This document shows positions 1 through 6,354 of a stretch of 20,937 nucleotides of DNA, in pieces. The position numbers were made by a program, and so were the translations under genes. The stretch lies in IMG/VR virus record IMGVR_UViG_3300042539_000484, positions 1-20,937 of that record; one strand, 5' to 3'. Under the pieces are notes generated by a model, which worked only from the letters and a program-made list of their open reading frames with translations, ran no database searches and was not told where the DNA came from. The stretch's first letter is position 1. Each line of letters begins with the position of its first letter. The stretch comes from a virus.

Positions 1-17
1 CGACTTTTGAGGATACT

Positions 18-449
18 ATGGCACTAAAGAATATCTATGAGGTTCTTAACGAGTTTAAGACCGTAAAGACAAAGCAGGAACGTATTGGAGTGCTGCGGAA
101 GAATGAGTCATGGGCATTGAAAAGTGTTCTACAAGGCGCATTTCATCCTGACATTAAATTCAATACAAAGGTTCCTGACTACAAAAAGGTTGACGTACCG
201 CCAGGTATGTCATATGATCACATGACAAGCGCAATGCAGCGTGTATATTTGTTCCATGAAGGCAACCCCAAGGCACCCGCAGGCTTAACAGATAAGCGCA
301 GGACAGAACTCCTTATCCAGATTTTAGAATCTCTTGAGCCGCCGGAGGCTGAGGTGTTTACCAACATGCTACAGAAGGATCTAAAAATTCCATATCTAAC
401 ACAAGGACTCGTGAATGAAGCGTTCGAAGGATTATTACCAAAATCGTAA
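18..449 (+). CDS. DUF6433-like conserved phage protein
   Basis: A 143-residue soluble protein with no membrane segment or catalytic motif that I can name. The opening (MALKNIYEVLNEF), the early 'RIGVLRKN' and 'LKSVLQGAFHPDIKF' stretches and the 'YLTQGLVNEAFEGLLPK' end match my memory of DUF6433, found almost only in T4-like phages and of unknown function. A Shine-Dalgarno GAGG lies about 6 nt before the ATG. The next gene overlaps its 3' end by 35 nt, so the two are probably translationally coupled. The family assignment is recalled, not searched. Confidence 0.8.
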   Translation: MALKNIYEVLNEFKTVKTKQERIGVLRKNESWALKSVLQGAFHPDIKFNTKVPDYKKVDVPPGMSYDHMTSAMQRVYLFHEGNPKAPAGLTDKRRTELLIQILESLEPPEAEVFTNMLQKDLKIPYLTQGLVNEAFEGLLPKS

Positions 450-822
450 GATGTTAAAGGAGTTGCAGTATGACAAGATAAGATTTAAGCCCAAGATCGA
501 AGATATCGAAACTTGGTTTGTCATACTGAATGAACAACTCTTTGGTAATAAGCTAGAACCTTTTCACAAGATTGCTATCAAAAGACACAAAGATGCACAT
601 GCATATTTCAACTTTTGGACTGGTAAAGACAAAGACAAACCACCGGAACTAAGTATGGATAAAATCTTTATGAACAAGAAAATGTTTGTGGAGGTATTAG
701 CACACGAAATGATCCATCTGTTTCAACACCAATTCAAAGAACCGCTCGGCCATGGACCATCCTTCTGGGTGTGGCGAGATAATTTTAGCTTCAAAGGACT
801 AAAACTTTACAAGGTAGCATGA
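415..822 (+). CDS. SprT-like zinc metallopeptidase domain protein
   Basis: The 135-residue product carries a zincin active site: H97-E98-M-I-H101 (HExxH) in the context EVLAHEMIHLFQHQ, followed by H113 in 'GHGPSFW', the usual third zinc ligand of SprT-like domains. SprT/Spartan proteins cleave or bind DNA-associated proteins, and short versions are common in T4-like phages. The length is near that of a minimal SprT domain with no added C-terminal zinc ribbon. I chose ATG 415 because AAGGA at 403-407 is well spaced from it. An in-frame ATG at 451, after the upstream stop, has no clear ribosome site but would remove the overlap. Confidence 0.82.
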   Translation: MKRSKDYYQNRKMLKELQYDKIRFKPKIEDIETWFVILNEQLFGNKLEPFHKIAIKRHKDAHAYFNFWTGKDKDKPPELSMDKIFMNKKMFVEVLAHEMIHLFQHQFKEPLGHGPSFWVWRDNFSFKGLKLYKVA

Positions 823-823
823 T

Positions 824-1021
824 ATGAAACAGCATAAGTCACACAATCCTATTGATCCACTTTACGCTGAACTACAGGAAGAAGATCGCAAGTATGGTGG
901 CAAGCGATTAGAAAGACCACAATCAGAGGTCTCTAAGAAGCGACCACTACGCAATCTCAAGAAAGCCTGGATGGAACATACGGAAGACTTTGATGAAGTT
1001 GATGATTTTTACGAACATTGA
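824..1021 (+). CDS. small charged hypothetical protein
   Basis: A 65-residue, very hydrophilic protein, basic in the middle (KKRPLRNLKKAW) and acidic at the C-terminus (EDFDEVDDFYEH). It has no membrane segment or recognisable fold. It starts 1 nt after the SprT-like stop, so it sits in the same transcript. Its end lies just before a strong sigma70-type promoter, making it the last gene of this leftmost unit. Function unknown. Confidence 0.7.
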   Translation: MKQHKSHNPIDPLYAELQEEDRKYGGKRLERPQSEVSKKRPLRNLKKAWMEHTEDFDEVDDFYEH

Positions 1022-1039
1022 ATGTATACAAAAAAGTGC

Positions 1040-1067
1040 TTGACAATCTGTTCCATCCGTGTATAAT
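1040..1067 (+). promoter_or_regulatory. sigma70-type promoter of the restriction-modification pair
   Basis: TTGACA at 1040-1045 and TATAAT at 1062-1067, both perfect consensus, with a 16-nt spacer. The spacer contains TTCC and CGTG blocks shared with the other early promoters here (2633, 3258, 6462, 7468). Unlike three of those it has no dyad upstream. The expected transcript starts near 1074 and leads to the SD GGAAGGA (1085-1091) of the next gene. Confidence 0.8.
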
Positions 1068-1098
1068 ATAAGTCATATTCTCGTGGAAGGAATACATC

Positions 1099-1752
1099 AT
1101 GTCAAATCCTGCTGCTCCTAAGATTCTCAATGATATCGTGGCTGCTCTTTCTACCGCTAATATCAATGCGGTCACTGATGATGATGAAGGTCGTGTCAAT
1201 AGTAAGAAGGACGAAGCTAATGTTATCAATTGGCTTCTGAAAAACAAAAAGTTTAAAAATAGCGTCCGACCTGTGGCGCTACGCCAGTTTGGAGACCTTA
1301 TCGTTACCGACGAAAAGGGTGTTGATCATTATGTGAATATCAAGACCAGTTCCGGTGGATCCGATAATGCGTTCTCTAAACTGGGCTTTTTGTGGGCCTT
1401 CACCGATCTACCCATCGAAAAACTCCCCAAGTCTATATCGAATAAAAAGTGGTTTGAACTTATCACTAAGCACAAGAAAGATGTCGGTCGTGATTACTGG
1501 TTCTTGAGCCTTGATAAGTCAGACATGAACAATGTGACACTCCGTGGTGTCAAGCAGGTTGAAAATTGGGCTAAGAATCCGACTAACAATCTGCAAATCA
1601 ACTGGCGTAAAGAGCATGATACAAAGGTCAAAAAATATACCTTTGAACAGGCTTGGAACCGTGTTATAATCGACGGCGTGCTTTTCTGTTGGGAAAAGTA
1701 TTGTGACTCAATGCTAGAAGGTATCAAGTATCGCAATGCCTATAAAAAGTGA
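1099..1752 (+). CDS. probable type II restriction endonuclease (PD-(D/E)XK-like)
   Basis: A 217-residue protein. Around residues 65-85 it has 'QFGDLIV...HYVNIKTSSGGSDNAFSK', which resembles a PD-(D/E)XK core: Asp of GDL as the first acid, then N-I-K where the core usually has (D/E)-x-K. The layout resembles HincII-type enzymes (ADILLV...DVKT) and the C-terminal 'LQINWRKEH' also recalls HincII, but the second acid is Asn here. The gene has its own strong promoter and SD (GGAAGGA, 7 nt spacing) and overlaps a DNA methyltransferase gene by 17 nt, the strongest support for a restriction role. All eight Arg codons are CGN, unlike the methyltransferase. It could instead be another nuclease, or an inactive one. 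Confidence 0.6.
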   Translation: MSNPAAPKILNDIVAALSTANINAVTDDDEGRVNSKKDEANVINWLLKNKKFKNSVRPVALRQFGDLIVTDEKGVDHYVNIKTSSGGSDNAFSKLGFLWAFTDLPIEKLPKSISNKKWFELITKHKKDVGRDYWFLSLDKSDMNNVTLRGVKQVENWAKNPTNNLQINWRKEHDTKVKKYTFEQAWNRVIIDGVLFCWEKYCDSMLEGIKYRNAYKK

Positions 1753-2575
1753 AATCTATAACGACGACTGTTTCAATGTGTTTCCGCTCATACCAGACAA
1801 CTCTATTGATCTGGTGTGTGTGGATCCACCTTATGGTACAACGTCTATACATTGGGACAAGGTCCTTGACTTTAACAAGATGTGGGTCGAACTAGAGAGA
1901 ATGTGCAAGCCTACTGCCAATATCATTATCTTTGGTAGCCAGCCTTTCTCTAGTCTTGTTATCGTCAGCAAACTAGATTGGTTTCGTTATGAACTAGTCT
2001 GGAATAAGAACAAGTGTGGATCTCCCGGTCTTGCAAAGCATAGACCGCTAAAGGTCCATGAGAATGTTATGGTGTTCAATCGTAAGACTGGCGGCACCTA
2101 TAATCCTATCATGGAAGAAGGTAACCCATACTATCGTGAGACGACTAAAGAGAATGGTTATGGCTCTGGTAAGAATACACATGGCTACGGCTTCGGCAAT
2201 AAGCCTACATTCAAACTAGAGAACAATGGTACAAGATACCCTAAGAGTATCCTCCACGCATCCAGGAACTTCTCTGCTCAACAGACGGTGCATCCTACAC
2301 AGAAGCCAACCAATCTATTAAACTGGCTTATCATGACATACTCTAACCCGGGTGAGACTGTTCTGGATTTTTGCATGGGTTCGGGTTCTTGCGGAGTGTC
2401 CGCTAAAGAAACTGGTCGCTCTTTCATAGGGGTTGAAAGAGAGAAGGAATATTTTGAAATATCTGGCAGGCGGATCGCCGAGGCTGCCGAGGGTGTTGTC
2501 AATCCCGACATCAAACAATTGACAACACAAATGCTTGATGTAAGTCAAAAATCTAGCGGTAAATTACCCCTATAA
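1736..2575 (+). CDS. DNA methyltransferase, beta class (N6-adenine or N4-cytosine)
   Basis: A 279-residue S-adenosylmethionine-dependent DNA methyltransferase. Motif IV DPPY is at 30-33, near the N-terminus. The HPTQKP block is at 186-191 and the AdoMet-binding FxGxG motif (DFCMGSGS) at 211-218 near the C-terminus. This motif IV-before-I order defines the beta class (YhdJ/RsrI/CcrM-like). At 279 residues it lacks the long C-terminal extension of CcrM, so GANTC specificity cannot be assumed. It overlaps the putative endonuclease gene by 17 nt. No strong SD precedes ATG 1736, so coupling to the upstream gene is likely. Six of eleven Arg codons are AGA/AGG, unlike its neighbour, suggesting a different origin. 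Confidence 0.9.
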   Translation: MPIKSEIYNDDCFNVFPLIPDNSIDLVCVDPPYGTTSIHWDKVLDFNKMWVELERMCKPTANIIIFGSQPFSSLVIVSKLDWFRYELVWNKNKCGSPGLAKHRPLKVHENVMVFNRKTGGTYNPIMEEGNPYYRETTKENGYGSGKNTHGYGFGNKPTFKLENNGTRYPKSILHASRNFSAQQTVHPTQKPTNLLNWLIMTYSNPGETVLDFCMGSGSCGVSAKETGRSFIGVEREKEYFEISGRRIAEAAEGVVNPDIKQLTTQMLDVSQKSSGKLPL

Positions 2576-2592
2576 TGAAATCAACGACTTAG

Positions 2593-2613
2593 GGTGCGAC
2601 GTCCTGTCGCACC
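2593..2613. repeat. boundary dyad, copy 1
   Basis: GGTGCGAC, 5-nt loop GTCCT, GTCGCACC: a perfect 8-bp inverted repeat, 17 nt after the methyltransferase stop and 19 nt before the next -35 box. A conserved TTTACATACGATTT tract lies between dyad and promoter. It could be a terminator hairpin (but only TGTTTAC follows, no run of T) or a protein-binding site. Related copies are at 3239, 6422 and 7430. Confidence 0.75.
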
Positions 2614-2632
2614 TGTTTACATACGATTTTTG

Positions 2633-2660
2633 TTGACTGTTCCGCTGGTCGTGCTATAAT
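2633..2660 (+). promoter_or_regulatory. early-type extended -10 promoter for GIY-YIG/sigma4 unit
   Basis: TTGACT at 2633-2638, 16-nt spacer containing GTTCC and TCGTG, and TATAAT at 2655-2660 preceded by TGC (extended -10, TGnTATAAT). The expected start of transcription is about 2667, exactly the A of the downstream ATG, so the message may be leaderless. Confidence 0.78.
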
Positions 2661-2666
2661 GTGAGC

Positions 2667-2990
2667 ATGATCAAAGCAAAACGCAAACCCCGTTCCGACC
2701 GTAAGCACCTAATCTATAGCTTGGCTATAAATGGCCGAGAGTATATCGGTGTTACCTTTGTTGATAAAGGTCGTATCAACGCCTCCCTCACCCGTCGCTG
2801 GCAAAAGCATGTCCGCCGTGCATTGACCGAAGGCAAAGACTGGAAATTGTGCGTAGCCATTCGCAAGTATGGCCCCGATAATTTCAACGTTTCTGTCCTC
2901 GAGGTCGTGCGTGGCAAGACTGCTGCCCATTTGCGTGAGCGTGAATTGATTAAAGAACGTAAGCCCAAACTCAATACGGATGTGCGCTAA
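2667..2990 (+). CDS. GIY-YIG nuclease domain protein
   Basis: A 107-residue single-domain protein with the GIY-YIG signature: 'LIYS' at 15-18 and 'YIGVT' at 26-30, the conserved Arg in 'TRRWQKH' near 44, and Glu/Asn residues in the C-terminal 'LRERELIKERKPKLNT'. GIY-YIG enzymes nick or cut DNA, and phages carry them as free-standing homing or mobility nucleases. The protein is basic, fitting DNA binding. The reading frame can begin at GTG 2661, but that codon abuts the -10 box, so ATG 2667 is preferred. No ribosome binding site is present. The stop overlaps the next start by 1 nt (TAATG). It lacks the extra DNA-binding modules of classical homing enzymes such as I-TevI. Confidence 0.8.
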   Translation: MIKAKRKPRSDRKHLIYSLAINGREYIGVTFVDKGRINASLTRRWQKHVRRALTEGKDWKLCVAIRKYGPDNFNVSVLEVVRGKTAAHLRERELIKERKPKLNTDVR

Positions 2991-3232
2991 TGTCTAATCC
3001 CATCTTTCTCGACCTTATCAATATGCATGAACTGGATTTGCAGATTGTTTTAAAAGATGCAATCGCAAGTCTTGAGCCTCGGCTGCGCCTTGTGGCTGTC
3101 CGTCGTTTCTATCAAAATCAAAATCTATCATCAATTGCGGAAGAGTTGGGTGTTTCTGACAATCGTGTGTGGCAGATCGAAGCCAAGATACTCCGCAAAC
3201 TTAAACAGGGCCTTACCAGCAAACGTATGTAA
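2990..3232 (+). CDS. free-standing sigma-70 region 4-like helix-turn-helix protein
   Basis: An 80-residue protein whose C-terminal half, 'LRLVAVRRFYQNQNLSSIAEELGVSDNRVWQIEAKILRKLKQ' in outline (key parts: R-F-Y, SSIAEELGVS, RVWQIEAKILRKL), matches the region 4 helix-turn-helix of sigma-70 factors that reads the -35 box. Regions 1 to 3 are absent; only about 30 residues precede the domain. It could act as a DNA-binding regulator, bind RNA polymerase as a surrogate region 4, or compete with host sigma. It is joined to the GIY-YIG gene by a TAATG overlap and shares its promoter. The domain call is firm; the role is inference. Confidence 0.75.
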   Translation: MSNPIFLDLINMHELDLQIVLKDAIASLEPRLRLVAVRRFYQNQNLSSIAEELGVSDNRVWQIEAKILRKLKQGLTSKRM

Positions 3233-3238
3233 ACCAGG

Positions 3239-3257
3239 GGTGCGACAATCTGTCACA
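3239..3257. repeat. boundary dyad, copy 2 (degenerate)
   Basis: GGTGCGAC, loop AATCT, GTCACA: the same dyad as copies 1, 3 and 4 but with a C-A mismatch in the stem. It starts 6 nt after the sigma4 stop. The roughly 20-nt TACGATTT tract between dyad and promoter in the other copies is missing, so the dyad abuts the -35 box. Confidence 0.6.
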
Positions 3258-3286
3258 TAGACAACCGATCCGTTCCGTGCTACTAT
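3258..3286 (+). promoter_or_regulatory. early-type promoter of the small-gene cluster
   Basis: TAGACA at 3258-3263, 17-nt spacer with GTTCCGTGC, then TACTAT at 3281-3286 preceded by TGC (extended -10). It is followed by CATAATCGATGAAAGGA, a leader closely shared with the promoters at 6462 and 7468, which supplies the SD GAAAGGA (3302-3308). Confidence 0.7.
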
Positions 3287-3315
3287 ACGTCCATAATCGA
3301 TGAAAGGAATCTGAC

Positions 3316-3480
3316 ATGTCTAACCCCCGTTTCGTGAAAAAGTCCTTTAGCTTGGACGTGGCCACACTCAATGCCCTCACTAACTATTTTGACAATGGGG
3401 GTGTCATCAAAGTAGCCCGACCCGCTAAACGTCCGAAAAGCGGCGTCAATCGTGGCAAATCTATAAACGTGAAAGGTTAA
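3316..3480 (+). CDS. small basic protein, first gene of the small-gene cluster
   Basis: A 54-residue protein starting MSNPRFVKKS and ending in a basic, Gly/Ser-rich tail (RPAKRPKSGVNRGKS). It has a good SD (GAAAGGA, 7 nt spacing) behind its own promoter, which supports its being real despite its size. The tail is suited to nucleic-acid binding, but no family is recognised. It shares the MSNP opening with the genes at 1099 and 2990, perhaps through copying of a translation start. Confidence 0.62.
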   Translation: MSNPRFVKKSFSLDVATLNALTNYFDNGGVIKVARPAKRPKSGVNRGKSINVKG

Positions 3481-3484
3481 TATC

Positions 3485-3664
3485 ATGGAAGTTTTCGCTG
3501 TAATCTTATCTATAGCCTATGAGGGCGAAACGCTGTTGGGCATATTCTCCAGTTATGTGAAGGCTCGTGAGTATGTATTGTCTCTGAAAGATAGTGACGT
3601 TTATATCCGTAAAGTTCAACTGGACGAAATATACCAATTCGGTGAATGCGGAGAGGAAATATAA
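3485..3664 (+). CDS. small protein related to the gene at 4005
   Basis: A 59-residue protein: 'MEVFAVILSIAYEGE', then 'LGIFSSYVKAREYV', then 'VYIRKVQLDEI'. The layout (beta strand, a GIF-SS turn, a helix of 'KAREY' type, a strand, then LDE) resembles small phage proteins of the DUF7336 kind and matches the protein at 4005 (IGVYSS, QAARDAW, YRIEGRTLD). The two look like diverged paralogues. It begins 4 nt after the previous stop and overlaps the next start at TAATG. Function unknown. Confidence 0.55.
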   Translation: MEVFAVILSIAYEGETLLGIFSSYVKAREYVLSLKDSDVYIRKVQLDEIYQFGECGEEI

Positions 3665-3747
3665 TGACTGATATCGTTCTCTTTATAGTTGTGTTTGCTC
3701 CTCCGATTGCGTTTGCGTTAATCGCTCTTACTAACATGGAGAATTGA
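3664..3747 (+). CDS. tiny membrane peptide
   Basis: A 27-residue peptide, 'MTDIVLFIVVFAPPIAFALIALTNMEN', almost entirely one transmembrane helix with a Pro-Pro kink. The start overlaps the previous stop (TAATG) with GGAGAGGAAA upstream as a ribosome site. The context of tightly coupled small genes supports it, but such short frames can occur by chance. Confidence 0.45.
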   Translation: MTDIVLFIVVFAPPIAFALIALTNMEN

Positions 3748-3748
3748 T

Positions 3749-3904
3749 ATGACGGTGTTTTATTCGATATATGATGAACGTGGTACCCGTGAGTATTGCT
3801 TCACACAGTACCTTGGCAATCTACTCCTTGAAACTGATATTTCATATTGGATTGTTCCTGGCACTATAAACGATATGGACGAACTGGAGGATATTTTCAT
3901 ATGA
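3749..3904 (+). CDS. small acidic hypothetical protein
   Basis: A 51-residue protein, 'MTVFYSIYDERGTREYCF' at the start and 'INDMDELEDIFI' at the end. It has a GGAG ribosome site about 8 nt before ATG 3749, starts 1 nt after the previous stop, and overlaps the next start (CATATGA). No family recognised. Its coupling to both neighbours is the main evidence that it is expressed. Confidence 0.5.
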   Translation: MTVFYSIYDERGTREYCFTQYLGNLLLETDISYWIVPGTINDMDELEDIFI

Positions 3905-4005
3905 TGGACGAAACTAAAGTCATGCAATATGCCGCACTCGGTATGGTTGCTACGTTTGCCTTTATCGGCACTTTGCTGTGGATCGTTATTGATTGGACGA
4001 ACTAA
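3901..4005 (+). CDS. tiny single-pass membrane protein
   Basis: A 34-residue protein with a polar N-terminus (MMDETKVMQY) and one transmembrane helix (AALGMVATFAFIGTLLWIVI). Starts at ATG 3901 or 3904, overlapping the previous stop with GGAGG upstream; its stop overlaps the next ATG at TAATG. Small phage membrane peptides of this kind can act as holins or inhibitors, but nothing in the sequence decides this. Confidence 0.5.
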   Translation: MMDETKVMQYAALGMVATFAFIGTLLWIVIDWTN

Positions 4006-4214
4006 TGCGGGTATATCTTCTGATATGTGAAGCACACTCCGATGATGATCGGGCTATAGGTGTGTATTCATCTATTCAAGCGGCTCGTGATGCATGGGAG
4101 GCATGGCCGAGTCGACCTTATTACCCGTTCTATCGTATTGAAGGGCGAACGCTGGATAATCCTGCTGTAGAAGGTCCGGCACCTATCAGTGAAGTTGTTG
4201 AAGTAGGAGAATAA
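4005..4214 (+). CDS. small protein related to the gene at 3485
   Basis: A 69-residue protein, 'MRVYLLICEAHSDDDRAIGVYSS' with a helix 'IQAARDAWEAW' and 'FYRIEGRTLDN'. The order of elements (V-Y-L strand, IGVYSS, AA-repeat helix, Y-I strand, LD) is that of small DUF7336-like phage proteins and mirrors the product at 3485. ATG 4005 overlaps the previous stop; an in-frame TTG further upstream is less likely. Function unknown. Confidence 0.65.
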   Translation: MRVYLLICEAHSDDDRAIGVYSSIQAARDAWEAWPSRPYYPFYRIEGRTLDNPAVEGPAPISEVVEVGE

Positions 4215-4215
4215 A

Positions 4216-4362
4216 ATGGCTGATGCTCATACCGATGAAACTGTTTATTTGCCTACCATAGAGTTGTTGAATAACACCGAACTGTGGGGTGAAGTCGGTG
4301 TGGTAGTGTATAGTAAAGCGTTTGCTGCTAACGGTGTTCAAATCTGGATGGTGCCTGAATGA
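4216..4362 (+). CDS. small hypothetical protein
   Basis: A 48-residue acidic protein, 'MADAHTDETVYLPTIELLNN' then 'LWGEVGVVVYSKAF' and 'GVQIWMVPE'. GTAGGAGA provides a strong ribosome site 5-8 nt upstream and the stop overlaps the next start by 4 nt (ATGA). No family recognised; no membrane segment. Confidence 0.52.
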   Translation: MADAHTDETVYLPTIELLNNTELWGEVGVVVYSKAFAANGVQIWMVPE

Positions 4363-4565
4363 CAAATGCAATCCACTTTGTCGGTTTCAAAAATGACCGT
4401 TATCATACGGCGGTTGCTGTGTTTGGTAAGCCAGACTTTATCCATAGGTTCTGGGATTATCGTGCAGTCTGCGAGGTGCAGGAAAACGACATTGTGGTAT
4501 TTGCTGATGGTGATGAAACACAAAACGTAAATCCTTTTGCTTTCGATGACTCGGCTAACTTCTAA
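4359..4565 (+). CDS. small hypothetical protein
   Basis: A 68-residue protein, 'MTNAIHFVGFKNDRYHTAVAVFGKPDFIHRFWDYRA', ending in an acidic, Asn-rich tail. The pattern of strands and aromatic residues suggests a small folded domain. It opens with an ATGA overlap, so it depends on translation of the gene before it. Phage genomes often carry short proteins with an 'FVGF.....Y..A..VFG.PDFIH..WD.RA' layout, which I recall but cannot name. Confidence 0.65.
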   Translation: MTNAIHFVGFKNDRYHTAVAVFGKPDFIHRFWDYRAVCEVQENDIVVFADGDETQNVNPFAFDDSANF

Positions 4566-4576
4566 GGAGATATATA

Positions 4577-4729
4577 ATGGCTAATGTTAAGACTTTCAAT
4601 CTGTCGATCTATATGGTCGGTATGCCTGATATCACGTTTCGTGGTATCTCTCGTGTAGCAGTAAAACGCTATATAAAGTATTATTCAACTGAATTAAATT
4701 ACCGTGGCAATCATGTAGAGGCCCGATAG
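4577..4729 (+). CDS. small basic hypothetical protein
   Basis: A 50-residue basic protein (MANVKTFNLSIYMVGMPDIT, then 'RVAVKRYIKYYSTELNYRG'). AAGGAGA provides a strong SD 8 nt before ATG 4577. No family is recognised. It is the last gene before rtcB, which starts 10 nt after its stop. Confidence 0.55.
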   Translation: MANVKTFNLSIYMVGMPDITFRGISRVAVKRYIKYYSTELNYRGNHVEAR

Positions 4730-4739
4730 GAGAATTAAA

Positions 4740-5963
4740 ATGGCATATCAGTATGTGGATGGCGCTCGTGGTGGTCGCTTAAAGATGTGGTGTGAGGGAG
4801 TTGAGGTCGAGGCTGATGCCCGCACCCAGTTAGACAATATTGCGGCACTCCCGTTTATTGCTGGCCACGTTGCTGTTATGCCGGACGTCCATCTTGGCAA
4901 GGGTGCAACGGTTGGGTCGGTTATTCCGACGGTCGGTGCTGTTGTGCCGGCTGCTGTTGGTGTTGATATCGGTTGTGGTATGATGGCTGTTCGTCTGTCA
5001 TTGACGGCGAACGATCTGCCGGACAACCTTGCTTCTATTCGTTCTCATATTGAGTCCGTGGTTCCGCATGGTCGCACGGATAACGGTGGTAAGAACGACA
5101 AGGGAACGTGGAGCGATGTGCCGGCTCGTGTTATGATTAAGTGGAAGTTATTACAAAACCGCTATGATGCTATTGTAGCAAAGCACCCGAAGATTGCGTC
5201 ACATAAGACCTTCGAGTTTATGGGAACGCTTGGCACGGGTAATCACTTTATCGAACTGTGTTTGGATGAGGACGATTATGTGTGGGTAATGCTACACTCT
5301 GGTTCCCGTGGTGTTGGTAACAAGATTGGACAATACTTCATTGAGGCTGCAAAGCGTGAAATGGAACGCTACCATATCTTGCCGTATCTGCCGGATCAGG
5401 ACTTGTCCTATCTTGTAGAAAACACGACGCTGTTCGATGATTATGTGGAAGCGGTATCGTGGGCACAGGAGTTTGCCGCTCTTAACCGTCAGTTAATGAT
5501 GGTTGCGGTAATTGAAGTATTGCGCCGGCGTTTGCCGCCGTTCGTTGTGTCTGATGAAAAGGCCGTGAACTGTCACCACAACTATATTGCTAAGGAGAAC
5601 CACTTTGGCAAGAATGTGTGGGTGACCCGTAAGGGTGCGGTTCGTGCCCGTAAGGACGATCTTGGTATCATACCGGGATCAATGGGTACGGGTTCGTTTA
5701 TCGTTCGTGGTCTCGGTAACCAGGAGTCGTTTTGTTCGTGTTCTCATGGTGCTGGTCGTCGTATGTCCCGCAATGCGGCTCGTAAGGCTATCACGCTGGA
5801 AGATCATATCAAGGCGACCGAAGGTATTGAGTGCCGTAAGGACGTTGATGTAATCGACGAAAGCCCGGCTGCTTATAAGGACATTGGCGCTGTAATGGCT
5901 GCACAGGATGACCTTGTTGAGATTGTCCATCGCCTTCGTCAGGTTCTAAATGTAAAGGGATAA
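4740..5963 (+). CDS. rtcB: RNA-splicing ligase RtcB
   Basis: A 407-residue full-length RtcB, close to the length of E. coli RtcB. RtcB joins RNA 2',3'-cyclic phosphate or 3'-phosphate ends to 5'-OH ends using GTP and Mn2+, through a guanylated histidine. Diagnostic blocks are all present: 'MPDVHLGKGATVG' (47-59), 'VGVDIGCGM' with the metal-binding Cys (73-81), 'GTGNHFIEL' (165-173), 'HSGSRGVGN' (186-194), 'HHNYI' (279-283), 'IPGSMGTGSF' (311-320) and 'CSHGAGR', whose H336 matches the guanylated histidine. SD AGGAG precedes ATG 4740. Every Arg codon is CGN. In a phage, the likely role is resealing tRNAs cut by host anticodon nucleases, the job of Pnkp plus Rnl1 in T4. Confidence 0.96.
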   Translation: MAYQYVDGARGGRLKMWCEGVEVEADARTQLDNIAALPFIAGHVAVMPDVHLGKGATVGSVIPTVGAVVPAAVGVDIGCGMMAVRLSLTANDLPDNLASIRSHIESVVPHGRTDNGGKNDKGTWSDVPARVMIKWKLLQNRYDAIVAKHPKIASHKTFEFMGTLGTGNHFIELCLDEDDYVWVMLHSGSRGVGNKIGQYFIEAAKREMERYHILPYLPDQDLSYLVENTTLFDDYVEAVSWAQEFAALNRQLMMVAVIEVLRRRLPPFVVSDEKAVNCHHNYIAKENHFGKNVWVTRKGAVRARKDDLGIIPGSMGTGSFIVRGLGNQESFCSCSHGAGRRMSRNAARKAITLEDHIKATEGIECRKDVDVIDESPAAYKDIGAVMAAQDDLVEIVHRLRQVLNVKG

Positions 5964-5966
5964 AAG

Positions 5967-6140
5967 ATGACAGTAGAACAAGCAATCAAGTTTCTAAATG
6001 ACGCTGCCGACTACTTTGATAAACGAACACTGGCAACCAAAGAGGACAAGTCCTATTGGGCCTATGTTACTAATGCAGAAGGTTGTCGGCAAATTGCAGA
6101 CCTTATACAGGAGTTAGCAAAAGATGAAACTGTCACCTAA
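5967..6140 (+). CDS. small hypothetical protein after rtcB
   Basis: A 57-residue helical, acidic protein (MTVEQAIKFLNDAADYF, then 'YWAYVTNAEGCRQIADLIQELAK'). It starts 3 nt after the RtcB stop, with AAAGGGA as ribosome site, so it is co-expressed with RtcB. It overlaps the next gene by 17 nt. No family recognised. Confidence 0.6.
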   Translation: MTVEQAIKFLNDAADYFDKRTLATKEDKSYWAYVTNAEGCRQIADLIQELAKDETVT

Positions 6141-6354
6141 ACAAATTGAGTATATCAATAAGGAACGAGAGATACTTATTCGACTTATTGATGCAAAAGA
6201 AAAGAGTGAGACCTGGCGTGGCCTTGGCGCAGATCGTCTAAGACTACAAACGATACATCTCATTATCGAATTACACAATCTGGAAATAGGAAAGAAAGAT
6301 GAAACGCAAAACGATAAATCCAGTGGCGAAAGCCCTTCGAAGCCCTCAATGTAG
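6124..6354 (+). CDS. small coiled-coil hypothetical protein
   Basis: A 76-residue protein, mostly one long charged helix ('QIEYINKEREILIRLIDAKEKSE' in outline) and a disordered tail 'ESPSKPSM'. The AGGAG of 6110-6114 serves as its ribosome site. Both ends overlap neighbouring genes, in different frames. Function unknown. Confidence 0.62.
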   Translation: MKLSPKQIEYINKEREILIRLIDAKEKSETWRGLGADRLRLQTIHLIIELHNLEIGKKDETQNDKSSGESPSKPSM

